Both the position numbers and the translations under genes were made by a program. A stretch of 64,000 nt of DNA from positions 3,782,001-3,846,000 of the forward strand of contig OZ245818.1 in the NCBI GenBank assembly GCA_965228435.1, read 5' to 3'. Origin of the DNA: Hoeflea_A sp965228435. GTDB taxonomy: Bacteria; Pseudomonadota; Alphaproteobacteria; Rhizobiales; Rhizobiaceae. The notes beneath the pieces were generated by a model that worked only from the letters and a program-made list of their open reading frames with translations, was not told the origin of the DNA and made no database searches. How positions within the stretch are numbered: position 1 is the first letter of the stretch; each line of letters opens with the position of its first letter. This document shows, one piece after another, positions 16,795 to 25,061 of this stretch.

Positions 16795-16989
16795 CTAAAG
16801 GTCTTTCGGCGAGGCTTGCATCAGGGCCATCACTCCGAACTCTCCCATGCAGCTTCCAGAGTTCACCCAGGACATCACATATTCCCGGCGCATATCGGCC
16901 AGGTCCGACGCCGACAATTCGGTGTGAGAGGGCTCCGACGGCTTCAGAAAGTCGAAAACTGTGCGTTGAAAGGTTCGCAGGGCCGTCAT
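16795..16989 (-). CDS. Small hypothetical protein (64 residues)
   Basis: A short ORF between two LysR genes, divergent from the second. Two ATGs lie six bases apart after GGAGGAG; the second (16989) has the better spacing, giving MTALRTFQRTVFDFLKP at the N-terminus. The protein is soluble, with an acidic middle and an amphipathic C-terminal half (MSWVNSGSCMGEFG). A good ribosome-binding site and normal codon use support a real gene, but I recognise no family. The divergent LysR gene may control it. Confidence 0.55.
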   Translation of the reverse strand: MTALRTFQRTVFDFLKPSEPSHTELSASDLADMRREYVMSWVNSGSCMGEFGVMALMQASPKDL

Positions 16990-17075
16990 CTTCATCTCCT
17001 CCGTGTTGGTGATCAAACCCTACGAAAAGACGTTTTTCTCTGGTATCCGTTCCGTCGCTGTGCTGTTCTGCAAAA

Positions 17076-17945
17076 ATGCAGAACCGGTTCCGAGACTGGG
17101 GTGACATCCGTATCTTTCTCGCTGTCGTGCGGGAAGGGTCGACACTCGCGGCCTCCCGCGTTCTCGACATCAACCAGACCACCGTCGCTCGCCGCATTGA
17201 CGTGCTTGAGCAAGCTCTCGGCCTGACCCTGTTTGAAAAGACAACGCGCGGCTCCAGGCCAACGGAGCCCGCGCTGCGTCTTTTGCCCCTGGCCGAGGCG
17301 CTTGAGAGCGCCGCCGGGGATCTGGAACAGGAAGCGATAACGGAACAGACCCGGGCCAATCCGCCCATACGGATCACCGCCTTCGACCACGACATGTTCG
17401 GAGATATCGGCAAGGTCGTCGGCGAATATGTCGAAAAGAATCCCGGAGCGACCTTCGAGTTCATCGCCGCCGAGCGCATTCTCGATCTGGTCCAGGGAGA
17501 TGCCGATGTCGCGTTGCGCCTGTCACCCGAAATGAGAGACGACCGGCTTATCGCCCGGAAAGTCGGCCAGACCCGCTGGACCTATTACGCGTCCCGCGCC
17601 TATGCCGAAAAGCACGGAACACCGGACGCCTATACGGACAACATGGATCCGCATCGGGTGATTCTGCTGAACCACGTGACGACAAGGCGCCGAAACGTCC
17701 TGCGCTGTGCCGGTGCCGGCGACCTGCGACTGGCCATTCGCACCGGACAGGGTGTTGGACCGATGCCTGTATTTGACGGCGATAGCGATCCCGAACTGGT
17801 GCGCTGCTTCGATCCGCCGGAAGGCTCGGAACTGACTGCCTGGCTCGTGACATCACCCGACGCCTACAAGCGCCCGGAGGTACGTCGCTTCACGGCGTTT
17901 GCCGCTCCGATTATCTCGCGAAACCTGAAGAAGGTCTTCGAGTAG
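17076..17945 (+). CDS. LysR-family transcriptional regulator
   Basis: A 289-residue LTTR with an N-terminal winged HTH (about residues 8-66; FLAVVREGSTLAASRVLDIN, then QTTVARRIDVLEQALG) and a C-terminal effector-binding domain with IRITAFDHDMFGDIGKVV. The GSTLAASRVL..QTTVARRI pattern is common in rhizobial LysR proteins of the GcvA/VanR-like type. Divergent from the 64-residue hypothetical gene with an 86-base intergenic region. Target and effector unknown. Confidence 0.87.
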   Translation: MQNRFRDWGDIRIFLAVVREGSTLAASRVLDINQTTVARRIDVLEQALGLTLFEKTTRGSRPTEPALRLLPLAEALESAAGDLEQEAITEQTRANPPIRITAFDHDMFGDIGKVVGEYVEKNPGATFEFIAAERILDLVQGDADVALRLSPEMRDDRLIARKVGQTRWTYYASRAYAEKHGTPDAYTDNMDPHRVILLNHVTTRRRNVLRCAGAGDLRLAIRTGQGVGPMPVFDGDSDPELVRCFDPPEGSELTAWLVTSPDAYKRPEVRRFTAFAAPIISRNLKKVFE

Positions 17946-18018
17946 ACTCAGACCCGTTGGTCATATCGCGGCCATTCTGACCGGGTAACGATCATGGAAG
18001 GGAGGTGTCCCGCCGACA

Positions 18019-20640
18019 GTGGAAATTCTGGAACGCCAAAGCGATCTTCAAATTCTGGAAGCTGCACTCAATGATGCGCGGACCGGAACCGGTCGATTTG
18101 TGTTGGTGAGCGGCGAAGCCGGGATCGGAAAAACCACACTGGTGGAGCATTTCGCCGATCAACACGAGACTGATTGCGACGTGTTGCGCGGATATTGTGA
18201 TCCGCTGCTGACACCTTCGCCTCTGGGCCCGCTCAGTGATATTGCCAGGACCAATCAATCCCTCCGACATTTGTTAAACAGCGAGACAAAGCAGCTGGCC
18301 CTGTTTTCAGGGCTTCTCGAAGCCCTGTCGAAGGCAAATCGAACACCAGTTCTTCTGATCGAGGATATTCATTGGGCCGACGAGGCCACGATTGACCTGA
18401 TGAAATACCTCAGCAGGCGTCTCACCGGATTGGGCGTTCTGCTCGTTGCGACCTATCGCGATGATGAAGTGCAGAATTCGGATCCTCTGCGCTTTCTGCT
18501 GGGCGACATTGCCACGACCCGGTCCGTGCAACGGATCAAAATCAAGGGGCTCAGCCGCGAAGCGGTCGCGCAGCTTGCCGGCGACAGGATCGCTGATGTC
18601 GACGGATTGTACCGCCTGACCGATGGCAATCCGTTCTTTGTCACTGAAGTTCTCGAGAACGATGGTGTCAGCACGCCGGCGACAATACGGGATGCGGTGC
18701 TCGGGCGAGCGCTGCTTCTGAGCGAGCCGGGCCGTCGTGTGCTTGATCTGGCATCCGTTATTGGCGCGCGTATCGAGTACGAGCTGCTGGAACGGTTTCC
18801 GGAGATTTGCGAAGCCGGCTTGCCCGAGTGTCTTGCCTTTGGACTATTGCAGGAACGCCGCTCAGGCGTGGCGTTTCGGCACGAGCTGTCGCGAAGGGCC
18901 GTCCTTGAAGCGATTGATCCGTTGCGGCGACGTGCACTGAGCCGGGAAGTGCTGAAGGCGGCTGTTCAGGTCGGTTTTGCCGAGAAAGGGCGCATGGCGC
19001 GGTTGGCGCATTTCGCCGAGAGCGCCCATTCCGCGGAAGATGTCCTGACGTTTGGCGCCAAAGCCGGTCGGGCCGCTTCTTTGCTCGGTTCTCACAGGGA
19101 GGCGGCCTCCCACTATAGGGGTGTCCTGAGATTTGCGGACGAGTGCAACGCCGCAGAGCGGGCGGGATATCTCGCCGACTTTGCCTATGAGTCTGCTATT
19201 ATCGACTGCCTTCCGGATGCCATCAAAGCCTACCGCCAATCTGCTGAGCTGTGGCGCGAAAACGGCGAGCCCGAGCGTCAGGCCGAGACGTTGACCGCAT
19301 TGGCCTGGCCGCTTGTTCGGCATGGCGCCAATGCCGAAGCCGACGAGACCATCGAGCAGGCGATCGCACTACTGGAACCCCTTGGAGCTTCCTCACGCCT
19401 TGCCAACGCCTACCGCACCAAGGCGCACCTGAGAATGCTCGACCGGGACACTTCGAATGCCGTGACCATAGGCAGGCATGCCATCGACATGGCATCGACA
19501 TTCGGTGATCGGACCATACTGGCCGAGGCGGAGATGACCGTTGGCGCGGCGCTGTTGGTGACCGATGTACCTGAAGGGAAAGACCATCTCGATCGTTGTA
19601 TCGAGATCGCCAGCGATGAGGGCGCTGATGCGATCGTCGCGTTGGCGCGGATGAACTTGGGCACGGCCTATGGCGAGCAGTACCGCTTCGCGGAGGCTGA
19701 AGCGCATCTCCACCAGGGCATGGCATTCTGCCGCGACAAGGACCTCGACCATTCTGGAAACTACATGTTGTCGTGGCTGGCGTTGACATTGGTGTTTCAG
19801 GGTCGATGGGATGAGGCTAGCAGCCTCTGCTCCGACCTCCTGAACAAGCCAGACCTTGCTGCAATCAGCCGGATTATGGGCCTCATTGCGCTGGGTCGGC
19901 TGCGTGTACGGCGGGGAGATAGGGGAGCGGCTGACGCTTTGGACGAAGCGTTGGACCTGGCCAATCGCACATCGACACTGCAACGACTTGCCCCGGTGCA
20001 CGCGGCCCGCGCCGAGATGGCATGGTTTGCCGGTGATCACGACGCCGTCGAGATGGAGGTCGATGCGGTGTTTGATCTGGCGGTACGCCGCCGGCATGCC
20101 TGGCACGCCGGCGAGTTCAGCTACTGGCTGACATCGATCGGAAAGCCGGTTGCAGCAATGGATTGGCTGGCTCGCCCTTTTGCTCTCCAGATTGCCGGGG
20201 ATTGGCAAGTGGCCGCGAAGCTGTGGCACGAACGCAATTGCCCGTTTGAAGAGGGACGCGCGCTTGCCGCCGGCGATGAAGCAGCACGCCTGGAAGCGCT
20301 TTCCCTTTTCGACAAGCTGGGTGCTGTGCCTGCCGCAGCGGCGCTGCGCCGAGATTTGCGGGCAACCGGCGCTGAGCGCGTCCCGAGGGGCCCACGGGCC
20401 AGCACCCTCAACAACCCGTTCGGTTTGACCAACAGAGAAATGACGATCCTGGGTTATCTGGTCGAACGCCACAGCAATGCCGGAATTGCCGAAGCCCTGT
20501 TCGTTTCGCCCAAAACAGTCGACCACCATGTGTCGGCGATACTGCAAAAGCTTGGCGTCTCAAGCCGGGGTGCGGCGGCGCAGGTTGCCCTGGATGCCGA
20601 GCTCTTTCACCAAAATGGGGAAGGTGAAATGCAAAAATAG
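18019..20640 (+). CDS. Large ATP-binding LuxR-family (LAL/MalT-like) transcriptional regulator
   Basis: An 873-residue signal-transduction protein. N-terminus: STAND/AAA-type ATPase with Walker A GEAGIGKTT (32-40) and Walker B VLLIEDIHWADEAT (about 112-125). Middle: about 400 residues of tetratricopeptide-like helical repeats. C-terminus (about 800-870): LuxR helix-turn-helix with LTNREMTILGYLVERHSNAG, then SPKTVDHHVSAIL. The start is a GTG at 18019; GGGAGG lies rather far upstream, so a nearby alternative is not excluded. Such proteins bind an inducer plus ATP and activate transcription. The DUF4242 gene follows 72 bases later with a palindrome between them, and is a plausible target or partner. 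Confidence 0.88.
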   Translation: MEILERQSDLQILEAALNDARTGTGRFVLVSGEAGIGKTTLVEHFADQHETDCDVLRGYCDPLLTPSPLGPLSDIARTNQSLRHLLNSETKQLALFSGLLEALSKANRTPVLLIEDIHWADEATIDLMKYLSRRLTGLGVLLVATYRDDEVQNSDPLRFLLGDIATTRSVQRIKIKGLSREAVAQLAGDRIADVDGLYRLTDGNPFFVTEVLENDGVSTPATIRDAVLGRALLLSEPGRRVLDLASVIGARIEYELLERFPEICEAGLPECLAFGLLQERRSGVAFRHELSRRAVLEAIDPLRRRALSREVLKAAVQVGFAEKGRMARLAHFAESAHSAEDVLTFGAKAGRAASLLGSHREAASHYRGVLRFADECNAAERAGYLADFAYESAIIDCLPDAIKAYRQSAELWRENGEPERQAETLTALAWPLVRHGANAEADETIEQAIALLEPLGASSRLANAYRTKAHLRMLDRDTSNAVTIGRHAIDMASTFGDRTILAEAEMTVGAALLVTDVPEGKDHLDRCIEIASDEGADAIVALARMNLGTAYGEQYRFAEAEAHLHQGMAFCRDKDLDHSGNYMLSWLALTLVFQGRWDEASSLCSDLLNKPDLAAISRIMGLIALGRLRVRRGDRGAADALDEALDLANRTSTLQRLAPVHAARAEMAWFAGDHDAVEMEVDAVFDLAVRRRHAWHAGEFSYWLTSIGKPVAAMDWLARPFALQIAGDWQVAAKLWHERNCPFEEGRALAAGDEAARLEALSLFDKLGAVPAAAALRRDLRATGAERVPRGPRASTLNNPFGLTNREMTILGYLVERHSNAGIAEALFVSPKTVDHHVSAILQKLGVSSRGAAAQVALDAELFHQNGEGEMQK

Positions 20641-20653
20641 GGAACGGTTCCCG
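20641..20653. promoter_or_regulatory. 13-bp palindrome between the LuxR-type regulator and the DUF4242 gene
   Basis: GGGAACGGTTCCC is a perfect inverted repeat about a central G, starting at the base after the regulator's stop codon and 59 bases before the DUF4242 start. It could be an operator for the LuxR-type regulator just upstream. It is short, so a chance occurrence cannot be excluded. Confidence 0.35.
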
Positions 20654-20712
20654 ATGCGGGCATGGTTTGCCTGCGGCAGTCTTGTGTTTCCACAAACACA
20701 GGAGGACAGACC

Positions 20713-20985
20713 ATGGCCAGATACCTTGTAGAACGCACCTTCCCGGACGGACTTGGGTTGCCGCCCACACAAAGCGGTAACGACGTTGCCCAGACCGTCG
20801 TCGCCAACAACGCCGACATGGGCGTGACCTGGGTCCATTCCTATGTCACCGCCGACAAACGACAAACATTCTGCATCTACGACGGCCCTACTTCGGACGC
20901 GATCCGTCAGGCGGCAGAAAAGAACGGACTGCCGGTGGACAAGGTTACCGAGGTGCGCGTTCTGGACCCGTATTTTCACTATTGA
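20713..20985 (+). CDS. DUF4242 domain-containing small protein
   Basis: A 90-residue protein spanning a single DUF4242 domain (MARYLVERTFPDG; VTWVHSYVTADKRQTFCIYD; IRQAAEKNGLPVDKVTEV), a ferredoxin-like fold that in some relatives binds nickel. The start at 20713 follows AGGAGG with good spacing; an in-frame ATG 51 bases earlier gives a non-conserved tail. The single gene is bounded by the LuxR-type regulator upstream and a strong terminator downstream, so it forms a short transcription unit. Function unknown. Confidence 0.85.
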   Translation: MARYLVERTFPDGLGLPPTQSGNDVAQTVVANNADMGVTWVHSYVTADKRQTFCIYDGPTSDAIRQAAEKNGLPVDKVTEVRVLDPYFHY

Positions 20986-20996
20986 CGGCGAGCGGT

Positions 20997-21028
20997 GGGA
21001 TGGCCGCTCAGGCGGCCATCCCTTTTTT
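20997..21028 (+). terminator. Strong rho-independent terminator after DUF4242
   Basis: GGGATGGCCGC (20997-21007), loop TCAG, GCGGCCATCCC (21012-21022), then six T: an 11-bp perfect G+C-rich stem with a U-tract, 12 bases past the DUF4242 stop. This is the clearest intrinsic terminator in the window. Confidence 0.92.
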
Positions 21029-21119
21029 GCGAAAATCGTATTGATCCTGGCAAAGAGCTCGGTGGTAGCGTCGGGCGTTGATGGGGCATGGCCCTGGATT
21101 TGATATGACGCGGAGCTAA

Positions 21120-21539
21120 ATGAAGCGTCTGTTGGACAAAGCGAGCGAAAGGGTGCGGATGCCTAGGAAATCTGTGGCATTTGACCGCATGCGAAAGGCG
21201 CTGTTCGAGGCCATGCGAGACATTCCGTCGGGACGGGTCACGGAATACTCAACCATGGGCTTCGCGCTGAATATTCCTGCTAGGCATGTCGCCTTCATCC
21301 TATCGGGGATGACCATCGATGAGCGCGATTTGTTGCCCTGGCACCGCCTTGTGCCCAAGAACGGCAGGTTCGGGTCTCCGCGAAATTGGTCAGACGACCG
21401 ATGCAGGCAGGTTGAATCCTTGCGCAAGGAGGGGGTGACGATCGACGATTCTGGAACCATCGTGCGCCTTCACGAGACGCTGCATGAACCGGATAACCAA
21501 CACGCAAACACATTTTGGGCCGATATGGACGGTGTTTGA
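21120..21539 (+). CDS. MGMT-family alkyltransferase-like (ATL) protein
   Basis: A 139-residue DNA-binding protein related to the C-terminal domain of O6-alkylguanine-DNA alkyltransferase. It has the winged-helix part (IPSGRVTEYSTMGFAL) and the active-site loop reads LPWHRLVPKNGRFG, so the acceptor cysteine of PCHR is tryptophan. This substitution defines ATL proteins, which bind alkylated guanine without transferring the alkyl group and hand the lesion to nucleotide excision repair. Arginine finger and Gly-rich loop positions look kept. A monocistronic gene, isolated by the terminator upstream and a convergent permease gene downstream. Confidence 0.85.
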   Translation: MKRLLDKASERVRMPRKSVAFDRMRKALFEAMRDIPSGRVTEYSTMGFALNIPARHVAFILSGMTIDERDLLPWHRLVPKNGRFGSPRNWSDDRCRQVESLRKEGVTIDDSGTIVRLHETLHEPDNQHANTFWADMDGV

Positions 21540-21557
21540 CCCCGGAGCCTCGCAGCT

Positions 21558-22502
21558 CTATCGCTCGCCTTTTCTGTAAGGCGCCATCAGCGCCTGCGGC
21601 ACCCGGGCGCGGCGCGACATGACAATCAGGGCGGCGATCGACAGGACATAGGGCACCATCAGGAACAGCTGATACGGGATGCCGCCTTCAACCACGTGCT
21701 GCAGGCGCAGCTGGTAGGCGTCGAACAGGGCGAAGAGTAGGGCGCCAAGCAGGGCTTTGCCAGGGCGCCAGGAGGCGAAAACGACCAGGGCGATGCAGAC
21801 CCAGCCGCGGCCCTGAACCATGGTCGGGAAGAAGCTGTTGAACGTGGCAGTCGTGAGAAACGCGCCGCCGATCGCCATCAAGGCGCTGCCGAAAACGATG
21901 GCGCCGATGCGGATGCGGATCGGGTCGAGGCCTTGGGCCTCCACCGCATGGGGGTTCTCGCCGGTCATGCGAACGGCCAGGCCGAGCGGCGTTCGCGCCA
22001 GCACGTAGGCCAGTAGTATCGCGGTGGCAATTGCCAGATACGTGGGCGCCGTTTGCGAAAACAAGGCTTCGCCGACGAAAGGCAAGTCGGACAGGCCGGG
22101 AATGGCCAGCGGCTGGAACGGCTCGATGGTCGGCGGCGTTGACGACAGCGGCAGGGACAGCCGGTAGACGTAGTAGGTCAACGATGAGGCGAACAGGGTA
22201 ATGCCGAGCCCGGTCACGTGTTGCGACAGTGCCAGCGGGACTGTCAGGATGGCGTGCAGCAGACCGAAGGTGCCGCCACACAGGGCCGCCACAAGAAGTC
22301 CGGTCCACAGGTCACCGCCCTGGTAGACGGTCATCCAAGCGACCATGGCTCCGAGCGTCATGATGCCCTCGATGCCCAGATTGAGAACGCCGGCGCGCTC
22401 GCAGATCAACGCGCCCAGCGTGCCGAAGATGAGCGGCGTGGCGATGCGCAGGACCGCGCCCCAGAGGCTGGCCGTGAACAGAATGTCGATCGCTTCCATC
22501 AT
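21558..22502 (-). CDS. BMP-type (nucleoside/simple-sugar) ABC transporter permease 2
   Basis: A 314-residue multi-spanning permease of the YufQ/NupQ (BPD_transp_2) type, with the conserved AGVLNLGIEGIMTLGAM motif after the first helix and about 8-9 hydrophobic segments. Last gene of a six-gene operon; its start overlaps the first permease gene by four bases. The pair with an unusually large ATPase and a BMP-family binding protein is diagnostic for purine nucleoside or related heterocycle importers. Confidence 0.9.
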   Translation of the reverse strand: MMEAIDILFTASLWGAVLRIATPLIFGTLGALICERAGVLNLGIEGIMTLGAMVAWMTVYQGGDLWTGLLVAALCGGTFGLLHAILTVPLALSQHVTGLGITLFASSLTYYVYRLSLPLSSTPPTIEPFQPLAIPGLSDLPFVGEALFSQTAPTYLAIATAILLAYVLARTPLGLAVRMTGENPHAVEAQGLDPIRIRIGAIVFGSALMAIGGAFLTTATFNSFFPTMVQGRGWVCIALVVFASWRPGKALLGALLFALFDAYQLRLQHVVEGGIPYQLFLMVPYVLSIAALIVMSRRARVPQALMAPYRKGER

Positions 22503-23548
22503 CGCCGCACCCGATAGGATGTGAACAGCAGGGCGACCAGCATGGTCAGCAGCGATATCGACACGATGACGTCGGCAATGAAGCTCGGCACCCCGAGCGC
22601 CCGGCTCATGCCATCCGCGCCGACGAATACGATGGCGACGAACAAAGCTGTAAAGACGACGCCGACGGGATTGAGACCCGCCAGCATGGCGACGACGATG
22701 CCCGAATAGCCGTAGCCCGGTGACAGATCGAGGGTGACATAACCCTTGAGACCGGTCACCTCGATGGCGCCGGCGAGACCGGCCAGCGCCCCGGAGACAC
22801 AGGCGACGGCCAGCAGCGTGCGGGCCAAAGGCACACCGGCAAAGGCCGCTGCACCGGCGTTGAGCCCGGCGGCGCGGGTCGCCATGCCGAACACCGTGCG
22901 GGCCTGAACCAGGGCGATCAGCAGCGCTGCGCCGATGGCGATAACAAGGCCGATATGCAGGCGTGTCCGCTCCATCAGCTTGGGCAGCATCACGTCCCGT
23001 TCGACCGGCACCGATTGCGGCCAGCCAAACGCCAGCGGGTCCTTCATCGCACCCTCGATCATCATCGAGACAAAAAGCAGAATGATGAAATTGAGAAGAA
23101 GCGTCGTCACCACCTCATCGACGCCAAGACGCAAACGCAGCAGGACTGGACCCAGAAGCAGCAACGCGCCGACGGCCATGCCGGCTGCCATGATGACGAT
23201 GATCGCCACAACCGGCGGAAGTCCCGCAACCGCATTGTGCCCCAGCCAGGCGGCGGCCAGCGCGCCGGCATAGAGCTGCCCCTCCGCTCCGATGTTCCAA
23301 AGCCGGGCGCGAAAGGCGACGGCTGCGGCCAGGCCGGTCAGCATCAACGGCGTGGCTCGCGTCAGCGTTTCCGAGATCGACAGGCGCGACCCGAAGGCGC
23401 CACGCACCATTTCCCCATAGGCGCTGATTGGATTGACCCCGGCAAGGCCGATCAGAATCCCGGATATGGCGAGCGACACGGCGATTGCCGCGAGCGGTGC
23501 CGCGAACAGCAGGGCGGGTGATGCATCGATCCGGCGCTCAAGCCGCAT
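22499..23548 (-). CDS. BMP-type (nucleoside/simple-sugar) ABC transporter permease 1
   Basis: A 349-residue permease of the YufP/NupP type, with LWNIGAEGQLYAGALAA, the NIGAEGQ motif of this family, and about nine hydrophobic helices. Its start overlaps the ATPase stop by 11 bases and its end overlaps permease 2 by four. Partner of the other BMP-transporter components. Confidence 0.9.
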   Translation of the reverse strand: MRLERRIDASPALLFAAPLAAIAVSLAISGILIGLAGVNPISAYGEMVRGAFGSRLSISETLTRATPLMLTGLAAAVAFRARLWNIGAEGQLYAGALAAAWLGHNAVAGLPPVVAIIVIMAAGMAVGALLLLGPVLLRLRLGVDEVVTTLLLNFIILLFVSMMIEGAMKDPLAFGWPQSVPVERDVMLPKLMERTRLHIGLVIAIGAALLIALVQARTVFGMATRAAGLNAGAAAFAGVPLARTLLAVACVSGALAGLAGAIEVTGLKGYVTLDLSPGYGYSGIVVAMLAGLNPVGVVFTALFVAIVFVGADGMSRALGVPSFIADVIVSISLLTMLVALLFTSYRVRR

Positions 23549-25061
23549 GATCGCCCTCCCAGACGCCAGCCATCAGCAGGCCGATGCGTTTGGAGTCTGC
23601 CTCCGCCGCGGCAACCGGCTCGGACAACCGGCCACGGAAGATCGCCTGGATGCGATCAGAGAGCGCCATCACCTCGTCGAGATCCTCGGAAATCAAAAGG
23701 ATGGCGGCACCGTCGCGGCGGGCGGCGAGCAATTCGCCGTGGACCGCGGCGATCGCCCCCTCGTCAAGGCCACGGGTCGGCTGATTGGCGATCACCAGGC
23801 GAGGGGCCGATGCAAGATTGCGGCCGAGGATCATCTTCTGCATGTTCCCGCCGGAAAGCTGCCGCGCCGGCGTTTCTGGTCCGGCGCCGCGAATATCGAA
23901 GCGGCTGATAATGTCGTCGGCAAATGCCCGGCAACCGGCTCGATCGACAAGGCCGGCACGCGAAAATCGCGGATCGCGAATGCGTTCGAAAACGGCATTT
24001 TCCCATACCGTCATGTCACCGATGGCGCCTTCGGCATGGCGATCCTCGGGGATGCGCGCCGTGCTCTGTTCCACGAGATGTCGCGGCGTGAATGCGGGGG
24101 CGGTTTCACCGGCATAGGACATGCTGCCGGAGGTTGCCTCGGCCAGGCCGCAGGTCAGCCGTCCAAGGGTTGCCTGACCATTGCCGGAAACGCCGACAAT
24201 GCCGAGAATCTCACCGGAGCGAACCGTCAGCGAAACGCTGTCCAGCTGTTTGCGACCGGCTTCGACGACATCGACGCCATCAAGCGACAGCACCGTGTCT
24301 CCGGGCGCCTGGTCCTCGCGCACCGGCCGAACGACACGCCGTCCGACCATGAGTTCCGCCAGTTCAGCGCGGTCGGTCTCGGCGGTTTCCCGTTCGGCAA
24401 CAACCTGCCCGCCGCGAAGAACAACCACCCGGTTCGAGGCGCCCATCACTTCGGCGAGCTTGTGGGTGATGAAGATCACCGACAGGCCCGAATCCGCCAT
24501 GCCGCGCAAGGTATCGAACAGCCGCGATGCCTCCATCTGGGTCAGCACTGCTGTCGGCTCGTCGAGAATAAGGATGCGGGCGTCGCGATAAAGCGCCTTG
24601 AGGATTTCGACCCGCTGCCGCTCGCCGACGGAGAGATCGGCAACCAGCGCATCCGGGTCAACTTGCAAGCCGAAGCGTTGGGCGAGCTCCAGCAGGCGGC
24701 GCCGGGCCGAACCGGTTGCCGAACGCCAGAGACCGAGACTTTCCGTGCCGATCATGACGTTGTCGAGCACGGTCAGATTGGGTGCCAGGGTGAAGTGCTG
24801 GTGCACCATGCCGATGCCGGCCTCGATGGCGGCGCGTGGCCGGCCGGGTGGCAGGGCCTGCCCGAATGCGGTCACCGTGCCGCTGTCGGCAACATAGTGG
24901 CCGAAGAGAATGTTCATCAGGGTGGTTTTGCCGGCGCCGTTCTCGCCAAGCAGCGCCAGCAGTTCACCTTCGCCCAGATCAAGGTGAATATCGTCATTGG
25001 CGACGAGGTCGCCGAAACGTTTGCTGATCCCGTCAAGCTGCAGAACGGTGGTCCGGTTCAC
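23538..25061 (-). CDS. BMP-type ABC transporter ATP-binding protein (two ABC domains)
   Basis: A 507-residue ATPase with two fused nucleotide-binding domains, as in YufO/NupO and sugar RbsA-like transporters. Domain 1: GENGAGKTTLMN, LSVGERQRVEILKAL, LILDEPTAVLTQ. Domain 2 is partly degenerate: GVSGNGQATLGRL in place of Walker A, and LSGGNMQKMILGRNL. The start is the GTG at 25061, which overlaps the amidase stop (GTGA); the longer reading frame upstream lies inside the amidase gene and is discarded. Domain 2 probably binds but hydrolyses ATP poorly, which is usual in this family. Confidence 0.92.
   Translation of the reverse strand: MNRTTVLQLDGISKRFGDLVANDDIHLDLGEGELLALLGENGAGKTTLMNILFGHYVADSGTVTAFGQALPPGRPRAAIEAGIGMVHQHFTLAPNLTVLDNVMIGTESLGLWRSATGSARRRLLELAQRFGLQVDPDALVADLSVGERQRVEILKALYRDARILILDEPTAVLTQMEASRLFDTLRGMADSGLSVIFITHKLAEVMGASNRVVVLRGGQVVAERETAETDRAELAELMVGRRVVRPVREDQAPGDTVLSLDGVDVVEAGRKQLDSVSLTVRSGEILGIVGVSGNGQATLGRLTCGLAEATSGSMSYAGETAPAFTPRHLVEQSTARIPEDRHAEGAIGDMTVWENAVFERIRDPRFSRAGLVDRAGCRAFADDIISRFDIRGAGPETPARQLSGGNMQKMILGRNLASAPRLVIANQPTRGLDEGAIAAVHGELLAARRDGAAILLISEDLDEVMALSDRIQAIFRGRLSEPVAAAEADSKRIGLLMAGVWEGDHAA

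Noticed and set aside
21120..21539. Active O6-alkylguanine-DNA methyltransferase
   Set aside because: The acceptor cysteine is replaced by tryptophan (PWHR), so it is an alkyltransferase-like protein and not a methyltransferase.
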